From Actinophytocola sp036555685 (lineage in GTDB: Bacteria > Actinomycetota > Actinomycetes > Mycobacteriales > Pseudonocardiaceae): 64,000 nt of DNA. The stretch lies in assembly GCF_036555685.1 (NCBI RefSeq), contig NZ_DATBKY010000229.1, positions 17,072-81,071 of the forward strand, in the 5' to 3' direction. A program made the position numbers and the translations under genes. Shown one piece after another: positions 32,636-40,449 of this stretch (positions are counted from its first letter, which is position 1; each line of letters starts with the position of its first letter). The notes under the pieces were generated by a model. The model made no database searches. It worked only from the letters and a program-made list of their open reading frames with translations, and was not told the DNA's origin.

Positions 32636-33249
32636 CAGACGGTGGCGAGGATCTGCTCGTAGGCGAGCTCGTTGATCCAGCGGTGCGTGCCGTCGACGCC
32701 GGCCGGCGCCCGGTCACCGCGGACCGCGAGGTCGAGCGTGATGTCGGGGCCGGGCTCGGCGCTCAGCACGCCCACGCCGTACGCGCGGGCGCGCGGCAGG
32801 CAGTTCACGAGGTAGTCGTTGGTGATCACGACCGACATCGGCAGCACGACGGCGGCGTCGCAGTACCGCAGGAACGGCACGGCGTTGACGAGCCCGGTGC
32901 GCCAGTGGCGGGTGACCGCGAGCGCGCCCACGATCCGCACGGCCGGCTCGGGCACGTGGCCGGTGAACTCCGGCCACACCCACGTCGACACGGTCGCGCG
33001 GTCGACCTCGGGGCCCTGCCCGAGGCAGATGCGCTCCGCGTGCGCGTCCGGCATCAGCTGGGCGACCAGGTTGATCCGCCGGCCGAGCAGCTTCATCTCC
33101 GGCAACACGACCCCCTGCCAGCCGAGCTCACGCGCGGCCGTGGCGGCCAGCTCGTCGACTTCTGCCGGCAGCTCGACGGACGGGACAAGAGGAGACGGCA
33201 CTGCCGTCAGGTTGTCCACCGCCGCCGTGCGCCCAGGAATGCCCGTCAC
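32635..33249 (-). CDS. Hypothetical protein, 204 aa
   Basis: A soluble 204-residue protein of unknown family. It has a Pro/Val-rich N-terminus, then a compact region with LGRRINLVAQLMPDAHAERI, VSTWVWPEFTGHVPEPAVRIVGAL and RHWRTGLVNAVPFLRYCDAAV. No motif for catalysis or binding is recognised. Its stop overlaps the start of the NAD(P)-binding protein gene, so co-expression is likely. Codon use and length look like a real gene. Confidence is in the ORF, not the function. Confidence 0.7.
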   Translation of the reverse strand: MTGIPGRTAAVDNLTAVPSPLVPSVELPAEVDELAATAARELGWQGVVLPEMKLLGRRINLVAQLMPDAHAERICLGQGPEVDRATVSTWVWPEFTGHVPEPAVRIVGALAVTRHWRTGLVNAVPFLRYCDAAVVLPMSVVITNDYLVNCLPRARAYGVGVLSAEPGPDITLDLAVRGDRAPAGVDGTHRWINELAYEQILATV

Positions 33250-34095
33250 GAACTCAGCCCTCTCCGTTATCCGCCGCGCCCTTCAAGCCATCCCCTGCCA
33301 AGCGCGGCGTTTTTCGGTACCTGTCTGGCGTACCAGTTGGCCCTGCTCGAAACGCAGACGAGAACGCGCCTCCTGCGACCGGCGGCGCGCAGCGGTCGGT
33401 GACCGGTCGACGGACGGCAATAGGACTTCTGCCCCGCTGTGCCGCCGTCTGGGTGAGTCGTCGGCTGGATGGCTGAACGCGAGGGAGTACCGAGGGTTGC
33501 GCAACGCAATGCAGGGCAACACCAGCAAAGATCGAAAGGACGACCGCCGCGGTTACGCAAACCGCAGGCACCCCCCGCGCCGAGCACGCCGAAATCCGTT
33601 ACGACGCAACCAATCCGGACACCGGCAAAGATCCACATCGCCGCGCCGGACCCTGCGCTCCGCATCGACCCCATCGCCTGGTGCCCCGAGGTCGAACGAA
33701 CAACCAGTTCCACCGGCCCTTCCCCGAGCCACTCACCCACCCGGCCCACGACGAACGGAGGAGCACCACCCGCAACCGGCTCATTCGTAGCCACCGTGGG
33801 AAACCACCCCACCGCACCCAGTAAGCGGAAAGTGAGGCAGGACACCCTTTTCGCCAACCCCAGTTGAGGAAATTGTTTCCCAGCCCCAGCTTCCGCGAAG
33901 AGCCCTCCGTAATGGCAACTGGTGAAGGAAAGCGCCCACCCCGAAGACGGTTGTCCGAGGTCCAGACCACGCCCGGCGACGGAGCAACGCCCCCACCCCG
34001 CACACGTCCACAAAGAGAGCACGAGACAGAACCGCACCGAAGATCAGAAGCGCAGAGCAAGATCCAAGCGCACACAAAGATCAACCGGCAGGCCA

Positions 34096-34170
34096 AAGCA
34101 AGACCAACAACGGCAGAAGCAAGACCAACAACAGAAGCAAGACCAAGGGCAGAAGCAAGACCAACAACGG
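34096..34170 (+). repeat. A/C-rich tandem repeats, about 18-21 bp, four copies
   Basis: AAGCAAGACCAACAACGG/CAG-like units follow one another at 34096, 34117, 34135 and 34153 with small changes (third copy AAGCAAGACCAAGGGCAG). On the + strand the region is unusually A-rich for this genome. Confidence 0.7.
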
Positions 34171-34229
34171 ATGCTGGTGACACCAATCCGACACCACGCT
34201 GGGTCAACAGAAGCCGGCACCGTGGGGGT

Positions 34230-34247
34230 CTGGGGGTCGCCCCCCAG
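34230..34247 (-). terminator. Hairpin in the tRNA-Leu 3' flank
   Basis: CTGGGGG and CCCCCAG pair over a four-base loop about 45 bases downstream of tRNA-Leu, in the - direction. It follows a T-rich stretch (TTTTCCGTTTTGTT on the - strand). Candidate terminator, and part of the element also seen at 28491-28575. Confidence 0.5.
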
Positions 34248-34292
34248 AACAAAACGGAAAAGGCGGGAAGGTGCCCAAAGCACCGAACAAGG

Positions 34293-34375
34293 TGGGCGAG
34301 GGGGGAGTTGAACCCCCACGTCCTTACGGACACACGGACCTGAACCGTGCGCGTCTGCCATTCCGCCACTCGCCC
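34293..34375 (-). tRNA. tRNA-Leu (anticodon CAG)
   Basis: Cloverleaf on the - strand. Seven-base acceptor GGGCGAG/CTCGCCC with discriminator A at 34293, D-arm TGGCGGAATGGCAGACGCGC, anticodon stem CACGG/CCGTG around TTCAGGT (anticodon CAG), a long variable arm (TGTCCGTAAGGACGT) typical of Leu, and T-loop GGTTCAACTCCC. The 3' CCA is not encoded. Its reverse neighbour, 114 bases away, is fhaA, an order found in other actinobacteria. Translation of this gene gives the familiar false ORF beginning MAEWQTRTVQ. Confidence 0.96.
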
Positions 34376-34488
34376 GAGTGGAACGTCGCGAAGCCTACAC
34401 GGTCGTCAATCGGGTTTGCACATCGCACTGTCCTCCTGGCCGGACACGGATACGATCGACTGAGGAGCACGTGTGGAAGGAGGTACCC

Positions 34489-35505
34489 ATGGGCATCGGC
34501 CAGCGGCTCAACCGCAAGCTGGAGAACCTCGTGGGCAACTCTTTCGCTCGCGTGTTCGGTGGCAGTGTGGTGCCGCAAGAGGTGGCGCAGGCACTGCTGC
34601 GTGAAGGTGAGGTCAACGTCCGCGAGCTCGCTGGGGGTCGACAGCTGATACCCAACCACTACATAGTGCAACTGGGTGCGGCCGACTTCGAAAACTTCGC
34701 TAACGATGAAGACCGCACAACAGCGCTGCTCGCGGACTGTGTGAAGGAGAATCTCTCCGAGCACCAATGGGACACCTATGGTGACGTCGTAGTCTCCCTG
34801 GAGCGCTCCGACGCGCTGCACACCGGACAGTTTCGAATACGCTCGGCCGTCGACCCGGATGTGAAGGCTTCCGGGAAGCGGTCAGCATCACCCCGCAACG
34901 CAGGAGACCGATCGATGAGCCAGCCTCCCGGCTACGGCCAGCCGCCCGAGGGCGATCCCTACGGACAGCAGTACGGCTACGGCCAGCAGCAAGGTTATGA
35001 CCAGGGCTACGGCCAGCAAGGCGGCTACGACCAGGGATATGGCCAGCAACAGCAGGGCTATGACCAGGGTTACGGCCAGCAGCAGGGCTACGGCCAGCAG
35101 GGTTACGACCAGGGCTATGGCCAGCAGGGCTACGGCCAGGGCGGCTACCAGCAAGGTGGCGACCCCTACGGTCAGCAGGGCTACGCCCCGCCGGCGGTGC
35201 AGACCGGCCCGCGGCAGCTGAACGCCAGCCTGCAACTTGACGACGGCTCGAACCGGACGTACTCGCTCAAGCAGGGCGGCAACGTCGTGGGCCGCGGCCA
35301 GGATGCCGACTTCCGGCTGCCCGACACCGGCGTCTCGCGCCGGCACCTGGAGATCACCTGGGACGGACAGAGCGCCACGCTCGCGGACCTCGGTTCGACC
35401 AACGGCACCACGGTCAACGGCACTCCGGTGCAGACCTGGCAGCTGGCGGACGGCGACGTCATCCGCATCGGGCACTCTTCGTTGGTGTTCCGTACCCAGG
35501 GCTGA
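34489..35505 (+). CDS. fhaA: FhaA: DUF3662 and FHA-domain protein with GYGQQ repeats
   Basis: A 338-residue cytoplasmic scaffold. ATG 34489 follows GGAAGGAGGTACCC. The N-terminal DUF3662 domain (QRLNRKLENLVGNSFARVFG, about 1-125) precedes a low-complexity Gly/Tyr/Gln stretch (about 145-235) made of GYGQQ- and GYDQGYGQQ-like repeats. The C-terminal FHA domain (about 245-338) has GRGQDADFRLPDTGVSRRH and LGSTNGT, the phosphothreonine-binding residues. In mycobacteria FhaA is a PknB substrate that binds the MviN pseudokinase and PBPs; here the adjacent pkn operon agrees. The repeat is much longer than in the mycobacterial protein. Confidence 0.95.
   Translation: MGIGQRLNRKLENLVGNSFARVFGGSVVPQEVAQALLREGEVNVRELAGGRQLIPNHYIVQLGAADFENFANDEDRTTALLADCVKENLSEHQWDTYGDVVVSLERSDALHTGQFRIRSAVDPDVKASGKRSASPRNAGDRSMSQPPGYGQPPEGDPYGQQYGYGQQQGYDQGYGQQGGYDQGYGQQQQGYDQGYGQQQGYGQQGYDQGYGQQGYGQGGYQQGGDPYGQQGYAPPAVQTGPRQLNASLQLDDGSNRTYSLKQGGNVVGRGQDADFRLPDTGVSRRHLEITWDGQSATLADLGSTNGTTVNGTPVQTWQLADGDVIRIGHSSLVFRTQG
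34932..35180 (+). repeat. In-frame tandem repeats (GYGQQ type) within fhaA
   Basis: Codons for GYGQQ, GYDQGYGQQ and similar units repeat about 12 times between the DUF3662 and FHA domains of fhaA. The DNA copies are variable in the third base but frequently identical (GGCTACGGCCAGCAG), so length changes by slippage are plausible. Confidence 0.8.
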
Positions 35506-35599
35506 CCGCAGGCCGCGCAGACCGACCCTCAATACTGAGCACAGGCACCGGTCGGGTGCCGGTGCCATTGACCCCTACCGGCGGGAGCGTTCGCAGCAG

Positions 35600-36061
35600 G
35601 TGCCAGAGCTTGTTGTGCAGCTGACCAGAGCAGGGTTCCTTGCCCTGCTCTGGTTGTTCGTGCTGGCCGCGCTGCGGATCGTGCGCTCGGACCTCTACGC
35701 CGCGGCCGGACTGAAGGTGGCGGTGCCCGGATTCCGCCGCAGCACCGCGAAGAAGGCCCGGGGCAGCAAGGCACCCCGGCAGCTCGTCGTGACCCACGGC
35801 GCCCTCGCCGGCACCAGGATCTCGCTGGACGGCCGGCCGATCATGATCGGGCGGGCGGACGACTCGACGCTCGTCCTCGACGACGACTACGCCTCCACCC
35901 GGCACGCGCGGATCTCGCTGCGGGGTACCGACTGGTACGTGGAAGATCTGGGCTCGACGAACGGCACGTACCTCGACCGGGCTAAGGTCACGGCGCCCCT
36001 CCGGGTGCCTCTCGGGGCCCCGATCCGAATCGGCAAGACGGTGATCGAGCTACGGTCATGA
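35600..36061 (+). CDS. fhaB: FhaB (FipA): membrane-anchored FHA-domain protein
   Basis: A 153-residue protein. GTG 35600 opens PELVVQLTRAGFLALLWLFV, one N-terminal membrane helix (about 10-28), then a basic linker and an FHA domain (about 65-150): GRADDSTLVLDDDYASTRHARI and YVEDLGSTNGTYL, with the conserved Arg, Ser, His and Asn of phosphothreonine binding. Length and order match FhaB, which in mycobacteria links PknB-type signalling to FtsZ/FtsQ and cell division. It overlaps pstP by four bases. Confidence 0.94.
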   Translation: MPELVVQLTRAGFLALLWLFVLAALRIVRSDLYAAAGLKVAVPGFRRSTAKKARGSKAPRQLVVTHGALAGTRISLDGRPIMIGRADDSTLVLDDDYASTRHARISLRGTDWYVEDLGSTNGTYLDRAKVTAPLRVPLGAPIRIGKTVIELRS

Positions 36062-37485
36062 CCCTCGTCCTTCGCTATGCGGCCCGCAGCGACCGGGGCC
36101 TGGTCCGATCGAACAACCAGGACTCCGTGTACGCGGGGCCGCGCCTGCTCTCGCTCGCCGACGGCATGGGCGGGCACGCCGCGGGTGAGGTGGCCAGCAA
36201 GGTCGTCATCGCCGCGCTGGCGCCGCTCGACGACGACGAACCCGGCGAGGACCTGCTGGGTCAGTTGCGCGAGGCGACCAATGCGGGCAACGGTGCGATC
36301 GCCGAGCTGGTGGCGAGCGACCCCGAGCTCGACGGCATGGGCACGACGCTCACCGCGATCCTGTTCGCCGGCACCCGCATCGGGCTGGTGCACATCGGCG
36401 ACTCGCGGGCGTACCTGCAGCGCAACGGTCAGTTCGCGCAGATCACCCACGACGACACGTTCGTCCAGTCGCTGATCGACGAGGGCCGGATCACCGAGGA
36501 GGAGGCGGCCTCGCACCCGCAGCGCTCGCTCCTTCTCAAGGCGCTCACCGGACACGAGGTCGAGCCGAACCTGACGATCCGGGAGGCCCGCGCGGGCGAC
36601 CGGTACCTGCTGTGCTCGGACGGTCTTTCCGGTGTGGTGTCCCACGAGACGCTCGCCGACACGATCAAGATCCCGGACGCCCAGGAGTGCGCGGACCGGA
36701 TGATCGAGCTCGCGCTCAAGGGCGGCGGGCCGGACAACGTCACGGTCATCGTGGCCGACGTGGTCGACATCGACTTCGGCGAGGACGCCCCCATCGTCGG
36801 CGGCGCGGCGGGCAACGGGCAGGACGACCAGCCGCCGCCGGACTCGCCCGCCTCCCGTGCGGGCGCGATCACCTCGCCGCGCATCGAGCCGGTCCGGGTC
36901 GAGCCGACCGAGCCGCCGCCGGACCCGAAGGCCAAGCGCCGCAAACGGATCCGGCTCTTCGTGCTGCTGATCGTGGTCCTGCTGGTGCTGACCGGCGGCG
37001 CGGTGGCCACCTGGATAGTGGTGAACAAGCAGTATTTCGTCGGCGAGGCCGACGACGGCGAGATCGCGATCTTCCAGGGCGTGCGCGGCAGCATCTTCGG
37101 CATCTCGCTCAACACCAAGGTGCAGGGCTCCTGCGGTCCAGAGGTGCTGACCTGCGACCGGTTCTACGTCGACGACCTGCGCCAGCTCGGCCGGGACGCG
37201 GTGCGCTCGGGCACGGAGAGCTTCGACAACATCCCCGACGCCCGCCAGTTCATCCAGGACCTGCGCACGAAGTATCCGCTGCCGACGTGTGAGTCGCTGA
37301 TCAAGCAGCAGGAGCAGGTCGGCTCGCCGGCGCCGCCGAAGACGACCGGGCGGAAGCCGCCGGCCTCCGGGAAGCCGCCGGCTCGCACGACCACGACGAC
37401 CCCGCCGAAGACCACGACCGAACCGGTCGAGCCGGATCCGGGAGTCAACTGCCGCCAGCCGCGCGGGGACGAGGGCGGCGGCTGA
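36058..37485 (+). CDS. pstP: PP2C-type Ser/Thr protein phosphatase PstP
   Basis: A 475-residue membrane phosphatase that counters PknA and PknB. Catalytic domain about 1-240: RSDRGLVRSNNQDSVYA, LSLADGMGGHAAGE (metal-binding Asp-Gly), LVHIGDSRAYL and GGGPDNVTVIVADV. A Pro-rich juxtamembrane region follows, then a helix (about 300-322, LFVLLIVVLLVLTGGAVATW), an extracytoplasmic domain of about 110 residues and a Pro/Thr/Lys-rich tail. It overlaps fhaB (ATGA) and its TGA shares one base with the rodA ATG. The layout matches mycobacterial PstP. Confidence 0.95.
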   Translation: MTLVLRYAARSDRGLVRSNNQDSVYAGPRLLSLADGMGGHAAGEVASKVVIAALAPLDDDEPGEDLLGQLREATNAGNGAIAELVASDPELDGMGTTLTAILFAGTRIGLVHIGDSRAYLQRNGQFAQITHDDTFVQSLIDEGRITEEEAASHPQRSLLLKALTGHEVEPNLTIREARAGDRYLLCSDGLSGVVSHETLADTIKIPDAQECADRMIELALKGGGPDNVTVIVADVVDIDFGEDAPIVGGAAGNGQDDQPPPDSPASRAGAITSPRIEPVRVEPTEPPPDPKAKRRKRIRLFVLLIVVLLVLTGGAVATWIVVNKQYFVGEADDGEIAIFQGVRGSIFGISLNTKVQGSCGPEVLTCDRFYVDDLRQLGRDAVRSGTESFDNIPDARQFIQDLRTKYPLPTCESLIKQQEQVGSPAPPKTTGRKPPASGKPPARTTTTTPPKTTTEPVEPDPGVNCRQPRGDEGGG

Positions 37486-38936
37486 TGGCGCAGCCAGGGC
37501 CAGTGTTGGCCGCACAGGGCAACGAGACGCCAGGCAGATCGGCTCCGACCCGGCGCGGTACCGAACTGGCCATGCTGGCGTTCGCGGCCGGCCTCGTCAC
37601 GGGCGCGCTCATGCTCGTCGAGGCCAATCAGGAGCAGACTCTCACGATCCGGCTGGTCTGGTACGGGCTTGCCTACCTGGCGCTGTTCGGCATCGCGCAC
37701 GCGGCGGTGCGGAAGTGGGCGCCGTACGCGGATCCGCTGATCCTGCCGTGCGTTGCTTTGCTGAACGGCATCGGCCTGGTCATGATCTACCGGATCGACC
37801 TGGCCGACGCCGAAGCGGCGGTGCGGACGAACACGGAGTTCGAGAACACCGTCCCCAAACAGATCCTGTGGACCACGATCGCGCTGGTGCTGTTCCTGGT
37901 CGTGCTCTACGTGATCAAGGACCACCGCACGCTGACCCGCTACGGCTACACCTTCGGCCTCGCCGGCCTCTTCCTGCTGGCGCTGCCTGCCGTGCTGCCG
38001 GGCGTGATCGCCCCGACGATCAACGGCGCGAAGATCTGGTTGCGGCTCGGGCCGGTCTCGATCCAGCCCGGTGAGTTCGCCAAGATCCTGCTGCTGATCT
38101 TCTTCGCGGCGTTCCTGGTGTCCAAACGCGACCTGTTCATGGCCGCGGGCCGCCGCGTGATGGGCATCGACCTGCCACGGGCGCGCGACCTCGGGCCGAT
38201 CCTGTTCTGCTGGGCGGTCTCCGTGGTCGTCCTGGTCGCGGAGAAGGACCTCGGCAGCTCGCTGCTGTTCTTCGGCACCGTGCTCGTGATGCTCTACGTG
38301 GCGACCGAGCGGGGCATCTGGGTCGGCGTCGGGCTCGCGCTGTTCGTCGGCGGCTGCCTGCTCGCCTACCAGCTGTTCGGCCACGTCCAGGTGCGCGTGG
38401 CGAACTGGCTGGACCCGTTCGCCGACTACGACTCGGGCGGCTACCAGATCGCGCAGTCGCTGTTCGGGCTCGGCACCGGAGGCGTCGGCGGCACCGGGCT
38501 CGGCGCCGGCCGGCCGGACATGGTGCCGCTCGCCAACAGCGACTTCATCACCGCGGCGATCGGCGAGGAACTCGGCTTCATCGGGCTCGCCGCGCTGCTG
38601 CTCGTCTACATGCTGCTGGCGATGCGTGGCCTGCGCTCGGCGGTCGCGGTGCGCGACACGTTTGGCAAGCTGCTCGGCGGCGGGCTCTCGTTCGCGTTGA
38701 TCATGCAGGTGTTCGTCGTGGTCGGCGGTGTCACCAAGCTGATCCCGATGACCGGCATCACCGCGCCGTTCCTGTCCGCGGGAGGTTCCTCGCTGCTCGC
38801 CAACTACGTGCTGGTCGCGCTGCTGCTGCGGATCTCCGACGCCGCCCGCCGCCCGCAGACCGGCGCGAAGCCCAAGCAGCCGCAGCAGGTCCCGATCGCC
38901 GAGGCGGGCACCGTGATGGTGGAGCGTCCCTCATGA
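37485..38936 (+). CDS. rodA: RodA/FtsW-family peptidoglycan glycosyltransferase
   Basis: A 483-residue SEDS protein with about 12 membrane helices that polymerises peptidoglycan strands. Family landmarks: WLRLGPVSIQPGEFAKILLLIFFA (the catalytic Asp of the SEDS family lies in the loop after this region) and NSDFITAAIGEELGFIGL; near the end, KLIPMTGITAPFLSAGGSSLL. The partner transpeptidase PbpA is encoded immediately downstream with a four-base overlap, the usual SEDS-bPBP pairing. It belongs to the cell elongation/septation operon controlled by PknA/PknB. Confidence 0.95.
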   Translation: MAQPGPVLAAQGNETPGRSAPTRRGTELAMLAFAAGLVTGALMLVEANQEQTLTIRLVWYGLAYLALFGIAHAAVRKWAPYADPLILPCVALLNGIGLVMIYRIDLADAEAAVRTNTEFENTVPKQILWTTIALVLFLVVLYVIKDHRTLTRYGYTFGLAGLFLLALPAVLPGVIAPTINGAKIWLRLGPVSIQPGEFAKILLLIFFAAFLVSKRDLFMAAGRRVMGIDLPRARDLGPILFCWAVSVVVLVAEKDLGSSLLFFGTVLVMLYVATERGIWVGVGLALFVGGCLLAYQLFGHVQVRVANWLDPFADYDSGGYQIAQSLFGLGTGGVGGTGLGAGRPDMVPLANSDFITAAIGEELGFIGLAALLLVYMLLAMRGLRSAVAVRDTFGKLLGGGLSFALIMQVFVVVGGVTKLIPMTGITAPFLSAGGSSLLANYVLVALLLRISDAARRPQTGAKPKQPQQVPIAEAGTVMVERPS

Positions 38937-40444
38937 ACACTCCCCTCCGCCGCGTCGGCCTCGCCATGCTGGCCATGATCATCCTGCTGCTGGCGAACGC
39001 GACCTACATCCAGGTCGTCAAGGCGGACGACTACCGCAACGACCCGCGCAACCAGCGCGTGCTGCTCGAGGAGTACGCCCGCCAGCGCGGCCGGATCATC
39101 ACCTCCGACGAGGTGATCATCGCCAACGTCAAGTCGACCGACGACCGGCTGCGTTTCCAGCGGACCTACCTCAATGGCCCGATGTACGCGCCGGTGACCG
39201 GGTTCTACTCGGTCCGCTACGGCGCAACCGGCCTCGAGCGCACCGAGGACGAGATCCTCAACGGCTCCGACGACCGGTTGTTCGTGCGCCGGCTCTCCGA
39301 CCTCATCACCGGCCGCGACCCGCGCGGCGGCAACATCGTCACCACGATCAACTCGAAGGTGCAGAAGGCCGCCTACCAGGGCATGACGGCGAGCGGCTAC
39401 AAGGGCGCCGTCGTCGCGCTCAAGCCCGACGACGGCCAGATCCTCGCGATGGTCTCCACGCCGTCGTTCAACCCGAACGCCCTGGCCGTGCATGACGGTG
39501 ACGACCAGGAGAAGGCGTACAAGAGCTTCAACACGAACAAGAACAAACCGATGCTCAACCGGGCGATCCAGGAGAACTACGCGCCCGGCTCCACGTTCAA
39601 GCTCGTCACGGCGTCCACCGCGCTGGAGGACGGCAAGGACAAGGAGTACCAGCTGACCGCTTCCCCGGGCATCGACGTGATCACCGGCGACCCGTGCGAC
39701 CCCTCGGACGGGAGCAGCCGCTGCCTGTCGAACTTCGCGGGCAGCTCCTGCGGTTCCGGCCAGACCGCGACGATGGCGACCGCGATCCAGCTGTCCTGCA
39801 ACACCGCGTTCGCCCAGCTGGCGTCCCAGGAGGGCGCGGGCAAGCTCAGCGCGCAGGCGGCGAAGTACGGCATCGGCCAGACGGACCTGACGATCCCCAT
39901 GCCGGTCGTGGCCTCGTGCATCGGCCCGCAGGGCGACCAGTGCCTCACGATCTCCGACAAGGCGGCGCTGTACCAGAGCGGCATCGGCCAGCGCGACGTC
40001 CGGCTGACGGCGCTCCAGAACGCCGTCATCGCGGGCACGATCGCCAACGGCGGCGACCGGATGCGCCCGCAGCTGGTGCAGAAGATCCTCGCGCCGGACC
40101 TGTCGATCATCTCCGACTACGAGCCGGAGTCCGAGGAGCAGGCCATCTCCGGCAACAGCGCCGACCAGCTGCGCGACATGATGATCCTCTCCGAGGAGCA
40201 CACCGGGGGCGACGGCAAGCGCGGCGATCTCACGATCGCGTCGAAGACCGGTACCGCCGAGACGGGCGCCGATCCCAAGAACACCCCGCCGTACGCCTGG
40301 TACGTGGCGTTCGCGCCGGCGGAGGACCCCAAGGTCGCCGTCGCCGTGATCGTGGAGAGCACCGACGTCGCCGCGACGGGCGGCAAGCTGTCCGCCGCGA
40401 TCGGCCGGCAGACCATCGACGCAGCGCTGGCCGGGGGGAACTGA
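38933..40444 (+). CDS. pbpA: Penicillin-binding protein PbpA (class B transpeptidase)
   Basis: A 503-residue class B PBP. N-terminal membrane anchor (GLAMLAMIILLLANATYIQVV), a pedestal domain, then the transpeptidase. Active-site SxxK is in APGSTFKLVTAS (about residue 222), SxN in QLSCNTAF, and KTG in IASKTGTAETGAD near 437. It lies between rodA (overlap) and pknA (start six bases after the stop). Length is normal (mycobacterial PbpA is about 490). It crosslinks the glycan strands made with RodA. Confidence 0.96.
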   Translation: MNTPLRRVGLAMLAMIILLLANATYIQVVKADDYRNDPRNQRVLLEEYARQRGRIITSDEVIIANVKSTDDRLRFQRTYLNGPMYAPVTGFYSVRYGATGLERTEDEILNGSDDRLFVRRLSDLITGRDPRGGNIVTTINSKVQKAAYQGMTASGYKGAVVALKPDDGQILAMVSTPSFNPNALAVHDGDDQEKAYKSFNTNKNKPMLNRAIQENYAPGSTFKLVTASTALEDGKDKEYQLTASPGIDVITGDPCDPSDGSSRCLSNFAGSSCGSGQTATMATAIQLSCNTAFAQLASQEGAGKLSAQAAKYGIGQTDLTIPMPVVASCIGPQGDQCLTISDKAALYQSGIGQRDVRLTALQNAVIAGTIANGGDRMRPQLVQKILAPDLSIISDYEPESEEQAISGNSADQLRDMMILSEEHTGGDGKRGDLTIASKTGTAETGADPKNTPPYAWYVAFAPAEDPKVAVAVIVESTDVAATGGKLSAAIGRQTIDAALAGGN

Positions 40445-40449
40445 GCACC

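Larger units (their letters stand above)
33250..34292. other. About 1 kb with no convincing gene
   Basis: Several open frames cross this interval in both directions, but none has a good start signal or protein-like composition; one runs into the tRNA-Leu gene. From about 33480 the + strand is rich in A and C and becomes repetitive near 34096-34170. The right end is the 3' flank of tRNA-Leu. It may be degenerate remains of inserted DNA or a long non-coding spacer. Confidence 0.5.

Noticed and set aside
33469..33867. 132-codon + strand frame in the gap before tRNA-Leu
   Set aside because: Pro/Thr/Arg-rich, no ribosome site and no family features; not supported as a gene.
34096..34170. Possible CRISPR array
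   Set aside because: Units are contiguous without unique spacers and the sequence is simple A/C-rich tandem repeat.
33599..34369. 256-codon frame on the - strand beginning MAEWQTRTVQ
   Set aside because: It starts inside tRNA-Leu; this is the well-known false translation of tRNA-Leu genes.
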